Part shown: positions 38,691 through 47,778 of the stretch, one piece after another
How the letters are laid out: the number at the start of each line of letters is the position of its first letter
Position numbering within the stretch: position 1 is the stretch's first letter
Assembly: GCF_003314995.1 (NCBI RefSeq)
Contig: NZ_QNRH01000004.1
Location: 186,001 to 250,000 of the forward strand
DNA length: 64,000 bases
Source of the DNA: Pseudochrobactrum asaccharolyticum
GTDB taxonomy: Bacteria; Pseudomonadota; Alphaproteobacteria; Rhizobiales; Rhizobiaceae
Reading direction: 5' to 3'
Made by a program: the position numbers and the translations under genes
The notes under the pieces: model-generated
The model's input: the letters and a program-made list of their open reading frames with translations, nothing else
Database searches by the model: none
Told to the model about the DNA's origin: nothing

Positions 38691-38984
38691 ATGTCTTTTC
38701 TGAAACGTCTTTTTGGCCTTGGTGGTTCTGAAGCTGCTGACAGTAAAGAACAGGCTGAACCGGTAAGCAGTGAGCATAAAGGCTTCATCATTCTGGCTAC
38801 GCCTTACAATGAAGGCGGACAGTTCCAGACATGCGGCCTTATCCGCAAAGAAATTGATGGTGTATTGCAGGAGCACAAATTTATCCGCGCAGATCGCTTT
38901 GCGACAATGGATGATGCAGTGAATATTACCCTCATCAAAGCGCGTCAGATCATTGATGAGCAGGGTGAGGGCTTGTTTCGCTAA
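38691..38984 (+). CDS. HlyU family transcriptional regulator-like protein
   Basis: A 97-residue protein with a short amphipathic N-terminus (M-S-F-L-K-R-L-F-G-L) and an HlyU domain (G-F-I-I-L-A-T-P-Y-N-E-G-G-Q-F, then F-I-R-A-D-R-F-A). HlyU (PF10115) is named for a Vibrio haemolysin activator, but this rhizobial branch has no helix-turn-helix I can see, and its function is unclear. GGGGGATAG precedes the ATG. It lies between rpoD and a Cys-cluster gene, each with its own terminator. Confidence 0.85.
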   Translation: MSFLKRLFGLGGSEAADSKEQAEPVSSEHKGFIILATPYNEGGQFQTCGLIRKEIDGVLQEHKFIRADRFATMDDAVNITLIKARQIIDEQGEGLFR

Positions 38985-39007
38985 ACAGAAGCGAAATTGA
39001 AATGCAT

Positions 39008-39031
39008 AAAGGCCCGGTTTCCGGGCCTTTT
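39008..39031 (+). terminator. Terminator of the HlyU gene
   Basis: Stem aaaggcccgg/ccgggccttt, 3-base loop, T-run. Confidence 0.88.
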
Positions 39032-39096
39032 ATTTTGAAATTGATTTATCCGGCCGCAGTTAATTTGTTACAATCATGCGGAAAGGTGAGGATGTT

Positions 39097-39543
39097 ATGA
39101 GCAAACCATTCTGGCAGACCAAGACACTGCGTGAACTCAACAAACAGGAATGGGAAAGTCTTTGCGACGGTTGCGGCCAGTGTTGCCTGCATAAGTTGCA
39201 GGATGATGATACGGATGAGATTTACGGCACCGGTGTTGCCTGTACTCTTTTGGATGGTACGAGTTGTCAGTGCTCGGATTATCCGAACCGAAGGAAAACT
39301 GTGCCGGATTGCGTGTTTCTGACACCTGAAATTATTGAAACTGTGCGCTGGTTGCCTGAGACTTGTGGCTATCGCCGTGTGTCTGAGGGCAGGGATCTGG
39401 ACTGGTGGCATCCGCTGGTGTCCGGTTCAAAGGATACGGTACACGAAGCAGGGATTTCCGTGCGTGGCAAAATCACAGCTTATGATCATGATCTGCCGGA
39501 CGAAGAAGCTTTCCTGAAACATATGACCGGCCATATTGCCTGA
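39097..39543 (+). CDS. YcgN-family cysteine cluster protein (UPF0260)
   Basis: A 148-residue protein from the ATG at 39097; GGTGAGG sits before it, and the in-frame ATG seven codons earlier lacks one. The cysteine cluster C-D-G-C-G-Q-C-C is near residues 25-32, with further cysteines in C-Q-C-S-D-Y and P-D-C-V-F and W-L-P-E-T-C-G-Y. Seven-plus conserved cysteines suggest metal or Fe-S binding; the family role is unknown. The family commonly lies near rpoD in Rhizobiales. Confidence 0.88.
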   Translation: MSKPFWQTKTLRELNKQEWESLCDGCGQCCLHKLQDDDTDEIYGTGVACTLLDGTSCQCSDYPNRRKTVPDCVFLTPEIIETVRWLPETCGYRRVSEGRDLDWWHPLVSGSKDTVHEAGISVRGKITAYDHDLPDEEAFLKHMTGHIA

Positions 39544-39664
39544 CAGGGCATGAGGCGCAGTGTGATGAACTCAACATGAATGATTGATTGCTGCTGCATT
39601 CAGAAATAGCCTGCTATCTATTGGATATTGAATTTCACAACAAAAATAATCCAAGGAGGATGCT

Positions 39665-40027
39665 ATGTCGGGTTTCTCAATGAAAGCAGCAGTTGTTTCA
39701 GGTCTGATTGGTCTTGCAGGCGTTTTCTCTGCCGGTGCTTCGGCGCAAGCCGCTACGCCAATGGTATCAGTCGCTGTGAGTGGCACGAGTGCAGGCGTGC
39801 CGGTGGTGCAGGTTAATCACCGTCATGGCCACTATAACCGCCCACAATATCGCCCGAACCGTTATGCATGTTCGCCACGCGATGCTGCATCAAAAGCTTC
39901 GCGTATGGGTATCCGCGGTACGCGTGTTCATAGTAACCGCTCGACAATCCGCGTCTCGGGCTATCGTCATGGTCGCCCGGCAAGTGTGCTTTTTGGTAAA
40001 GCGCGTGGTTGCCCGATCCTGCGCTAA
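39665..40027 (+). CDS. Small secreted basic protein, unknown
   Basis: A 120-residue exported protein with a signal peptide ending A-S-A-Q-A-A (about residue 30). The mature part has a His/Tyr/Asn/Arg-rich stretch (N-H-R-H-G-H-Y-N-R-P) and two cysteines, Y-A-C-S-P-R-D-A and R-G-C-P-I. The AAGGAGG ribosome site is strong, so it is probably well expressed. It resembles small periplasmic proteins common in Rhizobiales with no assigned function. It is followed by a terminator and then the tRNA. Confidence 0.75.
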   Translation: MSGFSMKAAVVSGLIGLAGVFSAGASAQAATPMVSVAVSGTSAGVPVVQVNHRHGHYNRPQYRPNRYACSPRDAASKASRMGIRGTRVHSNRSTIRVSGYRHGRPASVLFGKARGCPILR

Positions 40028-40056
40028 GCAGTTCCAGCTTTCAATCAATTAAAAAT

Positions 40057-40089
40057 AAGCCGCGAATATGAAAAATTTGCGGCTTGTTT
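40057..40089 (+). terminator. Terminator of the small secreted protein gene
   Basis: Stem aagccgcgaat/atttgcggctt (one G-U pair), 7-base loop and a short T-rich tail. Confidence 0.75.
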
Positions 40090-40270
40090 GCTTTGAATCT
40101 GCTGCCAGAGAGTAAGGTGTGATATTTATAGAAAAATATTATTTTACAGCAAGATATGCTGTTGTTGCTTCTGATTTAGTCATTTGATTAAAGAGGAAAT
40201 GATAATGTTTCATTCATGATGCTTGTTGGTCTTGCGATCATGTATCGATTCAGGTAGATCGGAATTGTGT

Positions 40271-40347
40271 GGGCCTGTAGCTCAATTGGTCAGAGCCGGC
40301 GGCTCATAACCGCTTGGTTGGGGGTTCGAGTCCCTCCGGGCCCACCA
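40271..40347 (+). tRNA. tRNA with CAU anticodon, probably tRNA-Ile2 (else elongator Met)
   Basis: 77 bases including an encoded CCA. Acceptor GGGCCTG pairs with CGGGCCC, the D-stem is GCTC/GAGC, the anticodon arm is GGCGG-CTCATAA-CCGCT, and the T-loop is TTCGAGT. The anticodon is CAT. The anticodon stem and following TTGGTT resemble E. coli ileX more than elongator Met tRNAs, so lysidine modification to read AUA is likely. The accessory island begins right after it. Confidence 0.85.
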
Positions 40348-40417
40348 TTCTCTTTAAAAATAATGACTAGATCTTGGAGTTCTCAGGTGGGGGCATCCAA
40401 GAGGAACATTTCTTGTT

Positions 40418-41010
40418 CAATCCGACCTATCTAATGCTGCCTGTATTCGTTCAATGATTAGAAACGGCTATGATGTTATTTTATATACATATAGTAAGTA
40501 GATAATACTCCGGATGGTGTCCGATTATTTGATGTTCAAAAATTAATGAATGAGAAAGAGATTTTTTTGTGTAAAGATACCGGAAGCTTAGTAATCGCTT
40601 CTGATATGTACAGGTATCGCGTTCAATGTGAAGGCTTCAGTTTTATGTGAATTGTGATGTTTATTGTTTAAGGGCATTTTTTTAATAATGAATATACTTT
40701 AGATATAGAGAGTAACACTTGGTCAAATTCTGTTATTTGAAGATTTCCACATGATAGCGAGTTGTTAAAAAAATCTTTTTGCGGCATCTGAAGATCCATA
40801 GTTCACTTCCTCTTGGAAGTTTAGAAATAAACAAAGAAGGCATAGGCTTCAAAAATACTTGGACGACCAAAGCATGTTGCAGATCAGGATTGGGGCGTAA
40901 TAGGATCCGTATTGCTAACTTATCACGTAAAAAGGCTTGGACTGGAGCGTTTAAGTTCTCCAATAAATGTTTTTTCACCGATGAATGGGCCTATCCAATT
41001 TACTATTTGA
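40418..41010 (+). pseudogene. Decayed copy of the DXD glycosyltransferase at 41155
   Basis: Read in changing frames, this apparently empty stretch follows the intact downstream protein in order. L-S-N-A-A-C-I-R-S-M-I-R-N-G-Y from 40427 matches its residues 18-34. P-D-G-V-R-L-F-D from 40510 matches P-E-G-V-R-L-F-D, and A-S-D-M-Y-R-Y-R follows. F-Y-V-N-C-D-V-Y-C-L-R from 40641 in another frame matches the DXD segment. P-H-D-S-E-L-L-K-K lies near 40747, and W-G-V-I-G-S-V-L-L-T from 40891. Stops and frameshifts occur in every section. It is a dead tandem paralogue or older version of the neighbour. Confidence 0.85.
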
Positions 41011-41154
41011 GGAAGGACACGCGGCAAGCGATTTGCTGACCAAGCGATCTGTTAGATTGCGCCTTTACAATTTCGACCTCCGAGGTAAAGAGATAAAGCC
41101 TAATACCCAAAATATGAAATCGTTAATTCGTGATTAAGCATCTGCAATTTTGCA

Positions 41155-41922
41155 ATGAAAGGTGAGGTCTTGCTAGTTAATACTATTTGGATAGGGAATG
41201 AGCTGGGGCCGATACATGCAGCATGTTTGCGTTCTTTTTTACGCCATGGGCATGAAGTTGTGTTGCATGCTTATGGACGTCCTCATGATACACCTGAAGG
41301 TGTTCGGCTGTTCGATGCGAATAAGCTTATGAAGGAAGAGGAGATTATCCTTCATAAAAAAACGAATAGCTTAACTTTGGCCTCTGATCGGTATCGGTAT
41401 CGTATTTTGCGTGAAGGTATGGGATTATATGTCGATTGCGACATGTATTGTGTACGCCCATTTTCTGAAAACGAATATACGTTTGGTTGGCATAGTCATG
41501 ATACAATTAATAATGCCGTACTTAACGCGCCGCATGATAGCAAATTTTTGAAGCAAGTTCTGGAGGCTTCTGAAGATTTGTATTTTGTTCCGCCATGGCG
41601 AAAGGGGCATAAAGGGCTTTACGCTAAATTTCGTAAAGCCATTGGTTTTCCGATGCATATCTCGCGCCATAAGTGGGGAACAATAGGTCCCAGTCTCATA
41701 ACTCATTGTGTTAAGGAGCAAGGGTTGCTGGATCGTGTGAGTGCGATTGATATTTTTTACCCATTGCACTGGGAACAGCTTGATTTGTTATTTGAGCCTG
41801 GTTTGAGAGTGGCAGACTTTATTGGTTCCAGAACACAAGGTGTGCATCTTTATAACTCTGCTTTAAAAGGGCGTAAAGTTATTGAAGATACGCCGCTGTA
41901 TGAAATTATCCAGTCTAAGTGA
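41155..41922 (+). CDS. Glycosyltransferase with DXD sugar-binding motif
   Basis: A 255-residue GT-A type enzyme of the Gly_transf_sug/capsular polysaccharide family. The N-terminal motif I-W-I-G-N-E-L-G-P-I is near residue 11. The nucleotide-sugar and metal motif is D94-C-D96 in L-Y-V-D-C-D-M-Y, and a late G-V-H-L-Y-N-S closes the fold. No membrane segment is seen. The ATG at 41155 lacks a clear ribosome site; a TTG at 41173 sits closer to AAAGGTGAGG. It is the first intact gene of a three-gene row on the plus strand. It probably adds one sugar to LPS or another surface glycan; the sugar is unknown. Confidence 0.8.
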   Translation: MKGEVLLVNTIWIGNELGPIHAACLRSFLRHGHEVVLHAYGRPHDTPEGVRLFDANKLMKEEEIILHKKTNSLTLASDRYRYRILREGMGLYVDCDMYCVRPFSENEYTFGWHSHDTINNAVLNAPHDSKFLKQVLEASEDLYFVPPWRKGHKGLYAKFRKAIGFPMHISRHKWGTIGPSLITHCVKEQGLLDRVSAIDIFYPLHWEQLDLLFEPGLRVADFIGSRTQGVHLYNSALKGRKVIEDTPLYEIIQSK

Positions 41923-41950
41923 AGTGCTGTTTTTACTTTAGGTGCTCTCG

Positions 41951-42727
41951 ATGCGTAGTTATATAATCAATTTGGAGCGATCAACAGAGCGCTTAAATGA
42001 TATGCTTATCCAGTTTGTGGGAAAAAAGGCAGAATATGAGATAGTTAATGCCATTGATGGTGCCAATTATAAGGGGCCTTATTTAAATAATTCGTCTTGT
42101 CAGATAATGGATGTGCCGCTTACGGTGAACGAGATAGCTTGTTTTATTAGTCATAGATTGTGTTGGGAAAAAATAGCGCATGGCAGCGATAGTCATGGTG
42201 CAGTATTTGAGGATGATGTCTTAATTTCATCAGATGCTTGGGAGATTCTCGAGGATATCCCAATATGGCTGAATAAAGTAGATGTTTTAAAGGTGGAAAC
42301 TTTCTTGGCAAAAGTTTTTTTTAGACGCCGGAAGCAACGTGTCACGAAAAAATTTTCTATGTTGAGGGCTGTAAGTATTCATCCCGGTGGAGCTGGTTAT
42401 ATTTTATCTAGAGAAGCTGCGACCGAACTTCTTAAAGAAACTGATGCTTTTTTACCATGTGCAGTAGATAATTTCTTATTCTATAAAAGTTTTTACCCTA
42501 AAAAAAATAAAAAAATATATCATTTGTCGCCAGCGCTTTGTATTCAAACACGGCTTATTGAGCATAAAGAAGGGCATGAAAGTACGATTGATTCAAAGGA
42601 TGGTGAAATAAGAACTCAGTATCATTTGAAAAAGAAGAAAGGCTTAAAAAGATTTTTACAGAATTTTGTGCAACCTGTAAGACGTCTTATTTATAAAAAA
42701 TGTATTATACCGTTTTATACTGAATAG
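41951..42727 (+). CDS. GT25-family LPS glycosyltransferase (first of a pair)
   Basis: A 258-residue GT25 (LOB1/LgtB-like) enzyme. I start at M-R-S-Y-I-I-N-L-E-R (41951), which has TAGGTG before it; a GTG three codons earlier is less likely. Motifs: Y-I-I-N-L-E-R-S at residues 4-11, E-I-A-C-F-I-S-H near 61-68, the E-D-D acidic triplet at 87-89, and P-G-G-A-G-Y-I-L-S-R. The C-terminus is very basic and AT-rich in codons (K-K-K-K-G-L-K-R-F). Family members transfer galactose or similar sugars to lipooligosaccharide at the cytoplasmic face. Confidence 0.85.
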   Translation: MRSYIINLERSTERLNDMLIQFVGKKAEYEIVNAIDGANYKGPYLNNSSCQIMDVPLTVNEIACFISHRLCWEKIAHGSDSHGAVFEDDVLISSDAWEILEDIPIWLNKVDVLKVETFLAKVFFRRRKQRVTKKFSMLRAVSIHPGGAGYILSREAATELLKETDAFLPCAVDNFLFYKSFYPKKNKKIYHLSPALCIQTRLIEHKEGHESTIDSKDGEIRTQYHLKKKKGLKRFLQNFVQPVRRLIYKKCIIPFYTE

Positions 42728-42773
42728 TATATTGTAAACGGTTGTAATTTTATGCAATGGATTTTTTGATAAA

Positions 42774-43568
42774 ATGAAATGCTATCTCATAAATCTTGAT
42801 CGTTCCAAAGAGCGTCTTTCAAGGATGCAAAAGCAATTTGATAGCATTGGTATCGATTTTACCCGTGTGCCTGCCGTAGATGGGAAATTGTTATCTACTG
42901 AACAATTAACAGCGGTTATTGATCCTATCCGGCGTTGGGAAATCCCAATGCCAGCATCGGAAATTGGGTGTTTTCTTAGTCATAAAAAATGTATTGAACT
43001 GATTGCGAATGGTGAGGATGAATACGCCGCGATATTTGAAGATGATGTAACATTATCTGCCAATTGTTCGCGATTTTTGAATGACACGAACTGGATACCG
43101 ACCGGTGCTGATATTATCAAAATTGATACAAACAATACTCTCGTTGTTTTGGAAAATTTTCAAACTATAGATGAGACGGGTTATGAGCTGGCTCGTCTCT
43201 GTACCTCGCATCTATGTTGTGGTGGCTATATCGTATCTCGCAAGGCTGCTGCGCTTATTTTAAGTTGTATGGAAAAAATTTCTGTTCCGGTCGACAATTT
43301 AATCTACGATCCTCAATATGAGTTATTCCATCAGTTGACTATCTACCAGTTCGTACCTGCTTTGTGCATGCAAATTGATGCTGATAGTCTCATTGAAGAG
43401 GATCGGAAAAAATTAAGAAAAGAATATAAGAAGCGACTTTCATTGCCCGTTCTCATTTGGCGCGAGTTGACGCGTCCATACAAGCGAAATGCGCACATCA
43501 TTGGTCCGGTTAATATCTGGATACGTATCACAACAGGTAAACGCTGGCTGAAGGTCCCCTTTAAATGA
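42774..43568 (+). CDS. GT25-family LPS glycosyltransferase (second of a pair)
   Basis: A 264-residue GT25 enzyme, paralogous to its upstream neighbour: Y-L-I-N-L-D-R-S-K-E-R-L at residues 4-15, E-I-G-C-F-L-S-H at 63-70, and E-D-D at 89-91. The two differ enough that the duplication is old or they arrived separately. The gap between them is 46 bases, so co-transcription is likely. The C-terminal basic helix may dock on the membrane. Probable role: a sequential sugar addition in LPS core or O-chain. Acceptor unknown. Confidence 0.85.
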   Translation: MKCYLINLDRSKERLSRMQKQFDSIGIDFTRVPAVDGKLLSTEQLTAVIDPIRRWEIPMPASEIGCFLSHKKCIELIANGEDEYAAIFEDDVTLSANCSRFLNDTNWIPTGADIIKIDTNNTLVVLENFQTIDETGYELARLCTSHLCCGGYIVSRKAAALILSCMEKISVPVDNLIYDPQYELFHQLTIYQFVPALCMQIDADSLIEEDRKKLRKEYKKRLSLPVLIWRELTRPYKRNAHIIGPVNIWIRITTGKRWLKVPFK

Positions 43569-43998
43569 CAATAGTGCTGTACTTGCACTCGTATTAATTA
43601 AGGTTGTCAGAGGCGTTTTTAAGTTCGGCTTTTCACAATGTGTGTAGAACATCTCAATGATGAATTAAAACTGCATCAGTGTTATATGCACCATGCTTTT
43701 GACTTGGCATCGTTACAGAAAATATAGATCACTTCCTTCGGATGACGAGGCAGTGTTGACGTCCAAATCACGCTGCTTGCGTTTCAATGTGGCCGTTATT
43801 TAGGAATGTTAATTAAAGCATCCTTATCCGCCACTTTTAAAATCCCATATTTTAATCTTGGTTTTTTTCAGCTGGAACAAGTTCTATATACACTTTGTGT
43901 TGTGTAACTTAAGTATGCAGCAGTTTAACGCCATCACATCGCAATACAGGATGGATGGCGTTGGTTTTTGGAAATATGTTTTGCTACTTTGAGAGTAA
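43569..43998. other. Gene-free AT-rich spacer with one terminator-like hairpin
   Basis: About 430 bases between convergent units. All frames are broken and I recognise no remnant. A nine-pair stem aacgccatc/gatggcgtt (43927-43935 with 43954-43962) followed by ggttttt probably ends the plus-strand glycosyltransferase row. Confidence 0.5.
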
Positions 43999-45759
43999 TT
44001 ATTCAGCTGTATTGAACTGATAATTATACAAGCGTGAATAGATACCTTCAGAGGCGAGGAGCTCGCGCTGAGTGCCTTCTTCGGCGACTTTACCGTCTTC
44101 CATTACAATGATTTTGTCAGCGCTTGTAATCGTTGTCAGGCGGTGTGCAATTACAATGGTAGTTTTACCTTCTGTCAGCCGTTGCAGAGCCTCTTTAATA
44201 GACGCTTCTGATTCTGAATCCAGTGCGCTTGTTGCTTCATCCAGAATAAGCACCTCACTGTGGCGTAACATAGCGCGGGCGATAGCAATGCGTTGTTTTT
44301 GACCGCCGGAGAGTTTGTTACCGTTATCACCTACCTGAGTATGATACCCGTCCTGCATTTTCATGATAAAATCATGGGCATTCGCAGCTTTTGCCGCAGC
44401 TTGAATATCTTCTTCGGTCGCGTCCGGATGCCCTAAACCAATATTATACATAATGGTATTGGAGAACAGGAATGTATCCTGTCCGACATAGGCCAGTTTT
44501 TCGCGCAGTGAGCTCAGAGTTACATATTTTATGTCTGTGCCGTCAATCTCAACCGATCCATGATCAGGGTCATACATATGCATAATAAGATTAATGATCG
44601 TAGATTTACCGCTGCCCGAAGCGCCAACCAGCGCTGTCATTTTTCCTGCCGGAAACTGCAAGTTAATGTCATGCAGAATAGGTTGATTTTCTAAATAACT
44701 AAATCTGACATTGTTGAAGCAGATTTCACCTTTTCCTTTGGGCAGCTCAATCGCATTTTCTGCTTCTGTAAGAGTAATTGGTTTATCAATGAGTTCATAC
44801 ATCATGCGAACGCCGATCATACCGGCTTCGATACTAACTCGCATTCTTGCCAGACGTTTAGCGGGTTCGTAAGCGAGCAAGAGTGCTGTGATGAAAGACA
44901 TCATTTCGCCTGGCGTATTGCCCTTTTCCAGAACCCAAATTGCGCTGAGCGCAATAGCACCTGCAATGGCCAGACCAGCAAGTGTTTCCATGATCGGGCT
45001 GGTCGCCGACTCCAGAACAGCAATACTATTTGCGCGCTTTTCTACGGCTTTAACCGCAGAATCCATTTCCTTGCGCATGATGTGCTCAAGCGAGAAGGTT
45101 TTAATAATGCGAATGCCAACTGTGGTCTCCTGAACAATCTCTACGATCTTTGTTAAGGATGAGAGTTCTTGCTCCATGATTTTGCGTACTTTTTTCATCA
45201 AAATACGTACGCCAAAAATTGCTAATGGGCCAAAAATAAATGAGATTAGCGAGAGCAGGGGCTGTTGATAAAACATAACAGCAACCAGTCCCAGCAGGGT
45301 AAACATATCCCTGACGAAAGAGGTGACAACAGTATCAATGACCGCACGGGCAGCCTGTGCGTTATGTGTCACGCGTACTAATATGTCCGATGACGGCATA
45401 TTATTATAAAAGGATACGCCTTGTTGCAGCAGGCGGTTATAAATTTTACGCTGTTGTTCAGCGATAATGCTATTACCAGCCCGGCTGAGAAACATGCCCT
45501 GAAAGAAGGTTGCGAAGCCTTTGACCGTAAAAATGACGGCGACCGCAATTGCTATCTGCATAACCTGCTGAATATCACGCGAAACAACCATTTCATTGAC
45601 GATATCGCGCATGATCCATGCGCTCATAGCGGTAGTTGCTGCCACAATGAGCATCGCAATGATTGCTACAACATACAATCGTGCATGTTTAGAAAAATTG
45701 TCTTTTAAAAGCCGATAGATAAGGTTTTTATCCATCGATGATAAGGATTTACCAGGCAT
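43999..45759 (-). CDS. MsbA-like ABC transporter, fused permease and ATPase
   Basis: A 586-residue half-transporter. Six membrane helices occupy about residues 25-310 and a nucleotide-binding domain about 340-580. Walker A is G-A-S-G-S-G-K-S-T, the signature L-S-G-G-Q-K-Q-R, Walker B V-L-I-L-D-E-A-T-S-A, then the H-loop I-A-H-R-L. It would export a lipid-linked substrate such as lipid A-core or a glycolipid. An alternative start, ATG at 45735 (M-D-K-N-L-I-Y-R-L-L), fits related proteins better; neither has a strong ribosome site. The surrounding polysaccharide genes support a role in surface glycan export. Confidence 0.85.
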   Translation of the reverse strand: MPGKSLSSMDKNLIYRLLKDNFSKHARLYVVAIIAMLIVAATTAMSAWIMRDIVNEMVVSRDIQQVMQIAIAVAVIFTVKGFATFFQGMFLSRAGNSIIAEQQRKIYNRLLQQGVSFYNNMPSSDILVRVTHNAQAARAVIDTVVTSFVRDMFTLLGLVAVMFYQQPLLSLISFIFGPLAIFGVRILMKKVRKIMEQELSSLTKIVEIVQETTVGIRIIKTFSLEHIMRKEMDSAVKAVEKRANSIAVLESATSPIMETLAGLAIAGAIALSAIWVLEKGNTPGEMMSFITALLLAYEPAKRLARMRVSIEAGMIGVRMMYELIDKPITLTEAENAIELPKGKGEICFNNVRFSYLENQPILHDINLQFPAGKMTALVGASGSGKSTIINLIMHMYDPDHGSVEIDGTDIKYVTLSSLREKLAYVGQDTFLFSNTIMYNIGLGHPDATEEDIQAAAKAANAHDFIMKMQDGYHTQVGDNGNKLSGGQKQRIAIARAMLRHSEVLILDEATSALDSESEASIKEALQRLTEGKTTIVIAHRLTTITSADKIIVMEDGKVAEEGTQRELLASEGIYSRLYNYQFNTAE

Positions 45760-45841
45760 AGCGTGTTTTTGATTTCTCTAATTTATTGCAGTAATTCGCA
45801 TATCGCTGTTTAGGCTTTTTGTGTCTGATACGTGTCATTGG

Positions 45842-47778
45842 TCAAAAGCCTTTATTTAATTTATCAAAAGCTGCTTTCCAATATGACTTATCACGAGCGC
45901 GTTTTAAGTGACGTTTACGGTAACGTGTGTGAAATGGCTGGCGGCTTGCTAATGGTTGCCGATCATCATTGGCGCCGGGCAGATTAGAATGCGTTAGGCC
46001 AGCCAATTCTTCCAGCTCTAAATCTGTTGGATTGGAAACCAACCGCTCAAATGGGTTAATCCATGCGGATGTGATTAATGTGGCGGGATCGTATAATGTG
46101 AGTAAAAATGCATAATCATCAAAAAATTTATTCGCGCCGGCCTGAACTCTAAGTGCTTTTTCCCGATAGGGGGCTTCAGCTTCGCTGAGTTCTTCCATAA
46201 TCGGATGAATTGTTCCGTCTTCATTTTTTTGCAGAGATAGTGTTGATCCATGATCTGCAGTGAGCAGAAACTCTAATATTTCAATCGCGCCGGATGTTAA
46301 TAACTGCTCCCAGTGATGAGGTGCACCTCCGTTGCAAATCCAGCCTTTGAGCTGTAGCCCTTTTTCTTTCATTCTGTTGCTGCTGGACAGAGTGCCTAGA
46401 TAGAGGCCGTGAACTCGTTCGCGTGCTGATACATCGCCAATTGCATGTATCAAAGATTTTTGAATATTCCCTGCCCAGCCAATATCTACCAAGCCGATTG
46501 GCTCGTCGCCATCCGGCAAAACATTATAATAATCTCTGAATTGATCACGGTTGGCCTTGGTAGAAGTCAGTGAGTCATAAAAGAGCGTATCTAATGCTTG
46601 TTTAAAGCGGTTGTAATCCGGATTGCTCGGTAATGTATCTACATCATGCAAACCAAAATTCGATAAATGGCGCTGGTTGTTATCGATATTTATATTGGCA
46701 TTTTTAAAAGATTTGAGCAGTTTGGACGGGGTTCTGCCGCCGATCAGATACCAGTTTGTGTGTAAATCCCACTCACGTATGCCGGATTGATAACCGACTT
46801 TTCTGGACATGTGTAAATAATGGGTCTGGACGTCTGAAAGACCTGCTAAGGATTTGCTTTTTTCGAAGAGTGAGCGCAGTAGCTAGCCATCTCTTGCAAC
46901 AAACACCATTTTTTTAGTTTGCTCTCACGGCATGCATTTAATAGCCATGTATTGAACCCGAATAAGAGCGGACCAAAAACCTGATAGCCTATGGCCTCCA
47001 GATTGTCTTTAGGTATATATTGACTGGCCTGTTTGGTCTCCAGAAATGAAATAATTTTTGCAACAATGTGATTGGCTCCGGCGCCGCTGGCAGGCAGGAA
47101 GCGGTTATCTATGGTGCTCCAATCTGCGTGATGCGTTTGTATGTTATGTTTTTGCGCATTATTGATATCAGCATATTTATTATCGCCAATATGTAGCCAT
47201 CGCTGGGTGTCAGAAATTGCCAGCTGTTTTTTTGTCACTTCATAAAGTGATCCTGAATGTTTACTGGCCCGATGCTCACAGGACACAAAAAGAGGCAGTT
47301 CGGTCGCTCCGGAGAAACCCTTTGCCTCAAGCATTTGAGATAGCCAGTCAGATGGCAGGTACATATCTGAAATGAAGGCTATATTCTTACCTGCGCTGCG
47401 ATACTTATTGTATAATTCGAGCCCAATGGGGCTCGTCACGAGCATATGTTCTTCAATGTAGAGTTCTGTAGACTTGATTAAGTCGAGAATTGCGGATGGG
47501 CAGCCTGTCAATTGAGCATATTCGGCATAAATTTCATCGAACGTGACTTCAGCATCACCACCATGTTCTTGTTGTCTGCGTTTCCGGCTGTTGCTTTCTG
47601 CCTTGATACGATCATAGGGAAAATTCCTGAAAGTGTCGTGCATTAAGAGAGAGCATTCATGTTCATAAAGTTTGAGACGAACACATTCAAAGATGTCTGC
47701 CGGAGCCCAAATTTTACGATGAACAAGCGTGTCAAAAATATCAAAGGTGACAATATCGATGCGCTGCGCTTCAGACAT
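45842..47778 (-). pseudogene. HAD-like hydrolase/polysaccharide protein, split by frameshift and amber codon
   Basis: The first part (47778-46846) is a HAD domain: F-D-I-F-D-T-L-V-H-R near residue 13, I-S-D-M-Y-L-P, H-I-G-D-N-K-Y-A-D. It leads into I-G-Y-Q-V-F-G-P-L-L-F-G-F, then goes out of frame at a run of seven A (46909-46915). Inserting one A restores K-M-V-F-V-A-R-D-G, then TAG (46883-46885) where tyrosine is expected, then L-L-R-S-L-F-E-K, which joins the second part (to 45842) with L-V-D-I-G-W-A-G. The parent would be about 640 residues. This family of HAD proteins lies in polysaccharide clusters. The start overlaps the GT2 gene by 8 bases. Confidence 0.8.

Noticed and set aside
43569-43998. 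Suspected further pseudogene after the GT25 pair
   Set aside because: Frames were read through and showed no block resembling the neighbours or a transposase.
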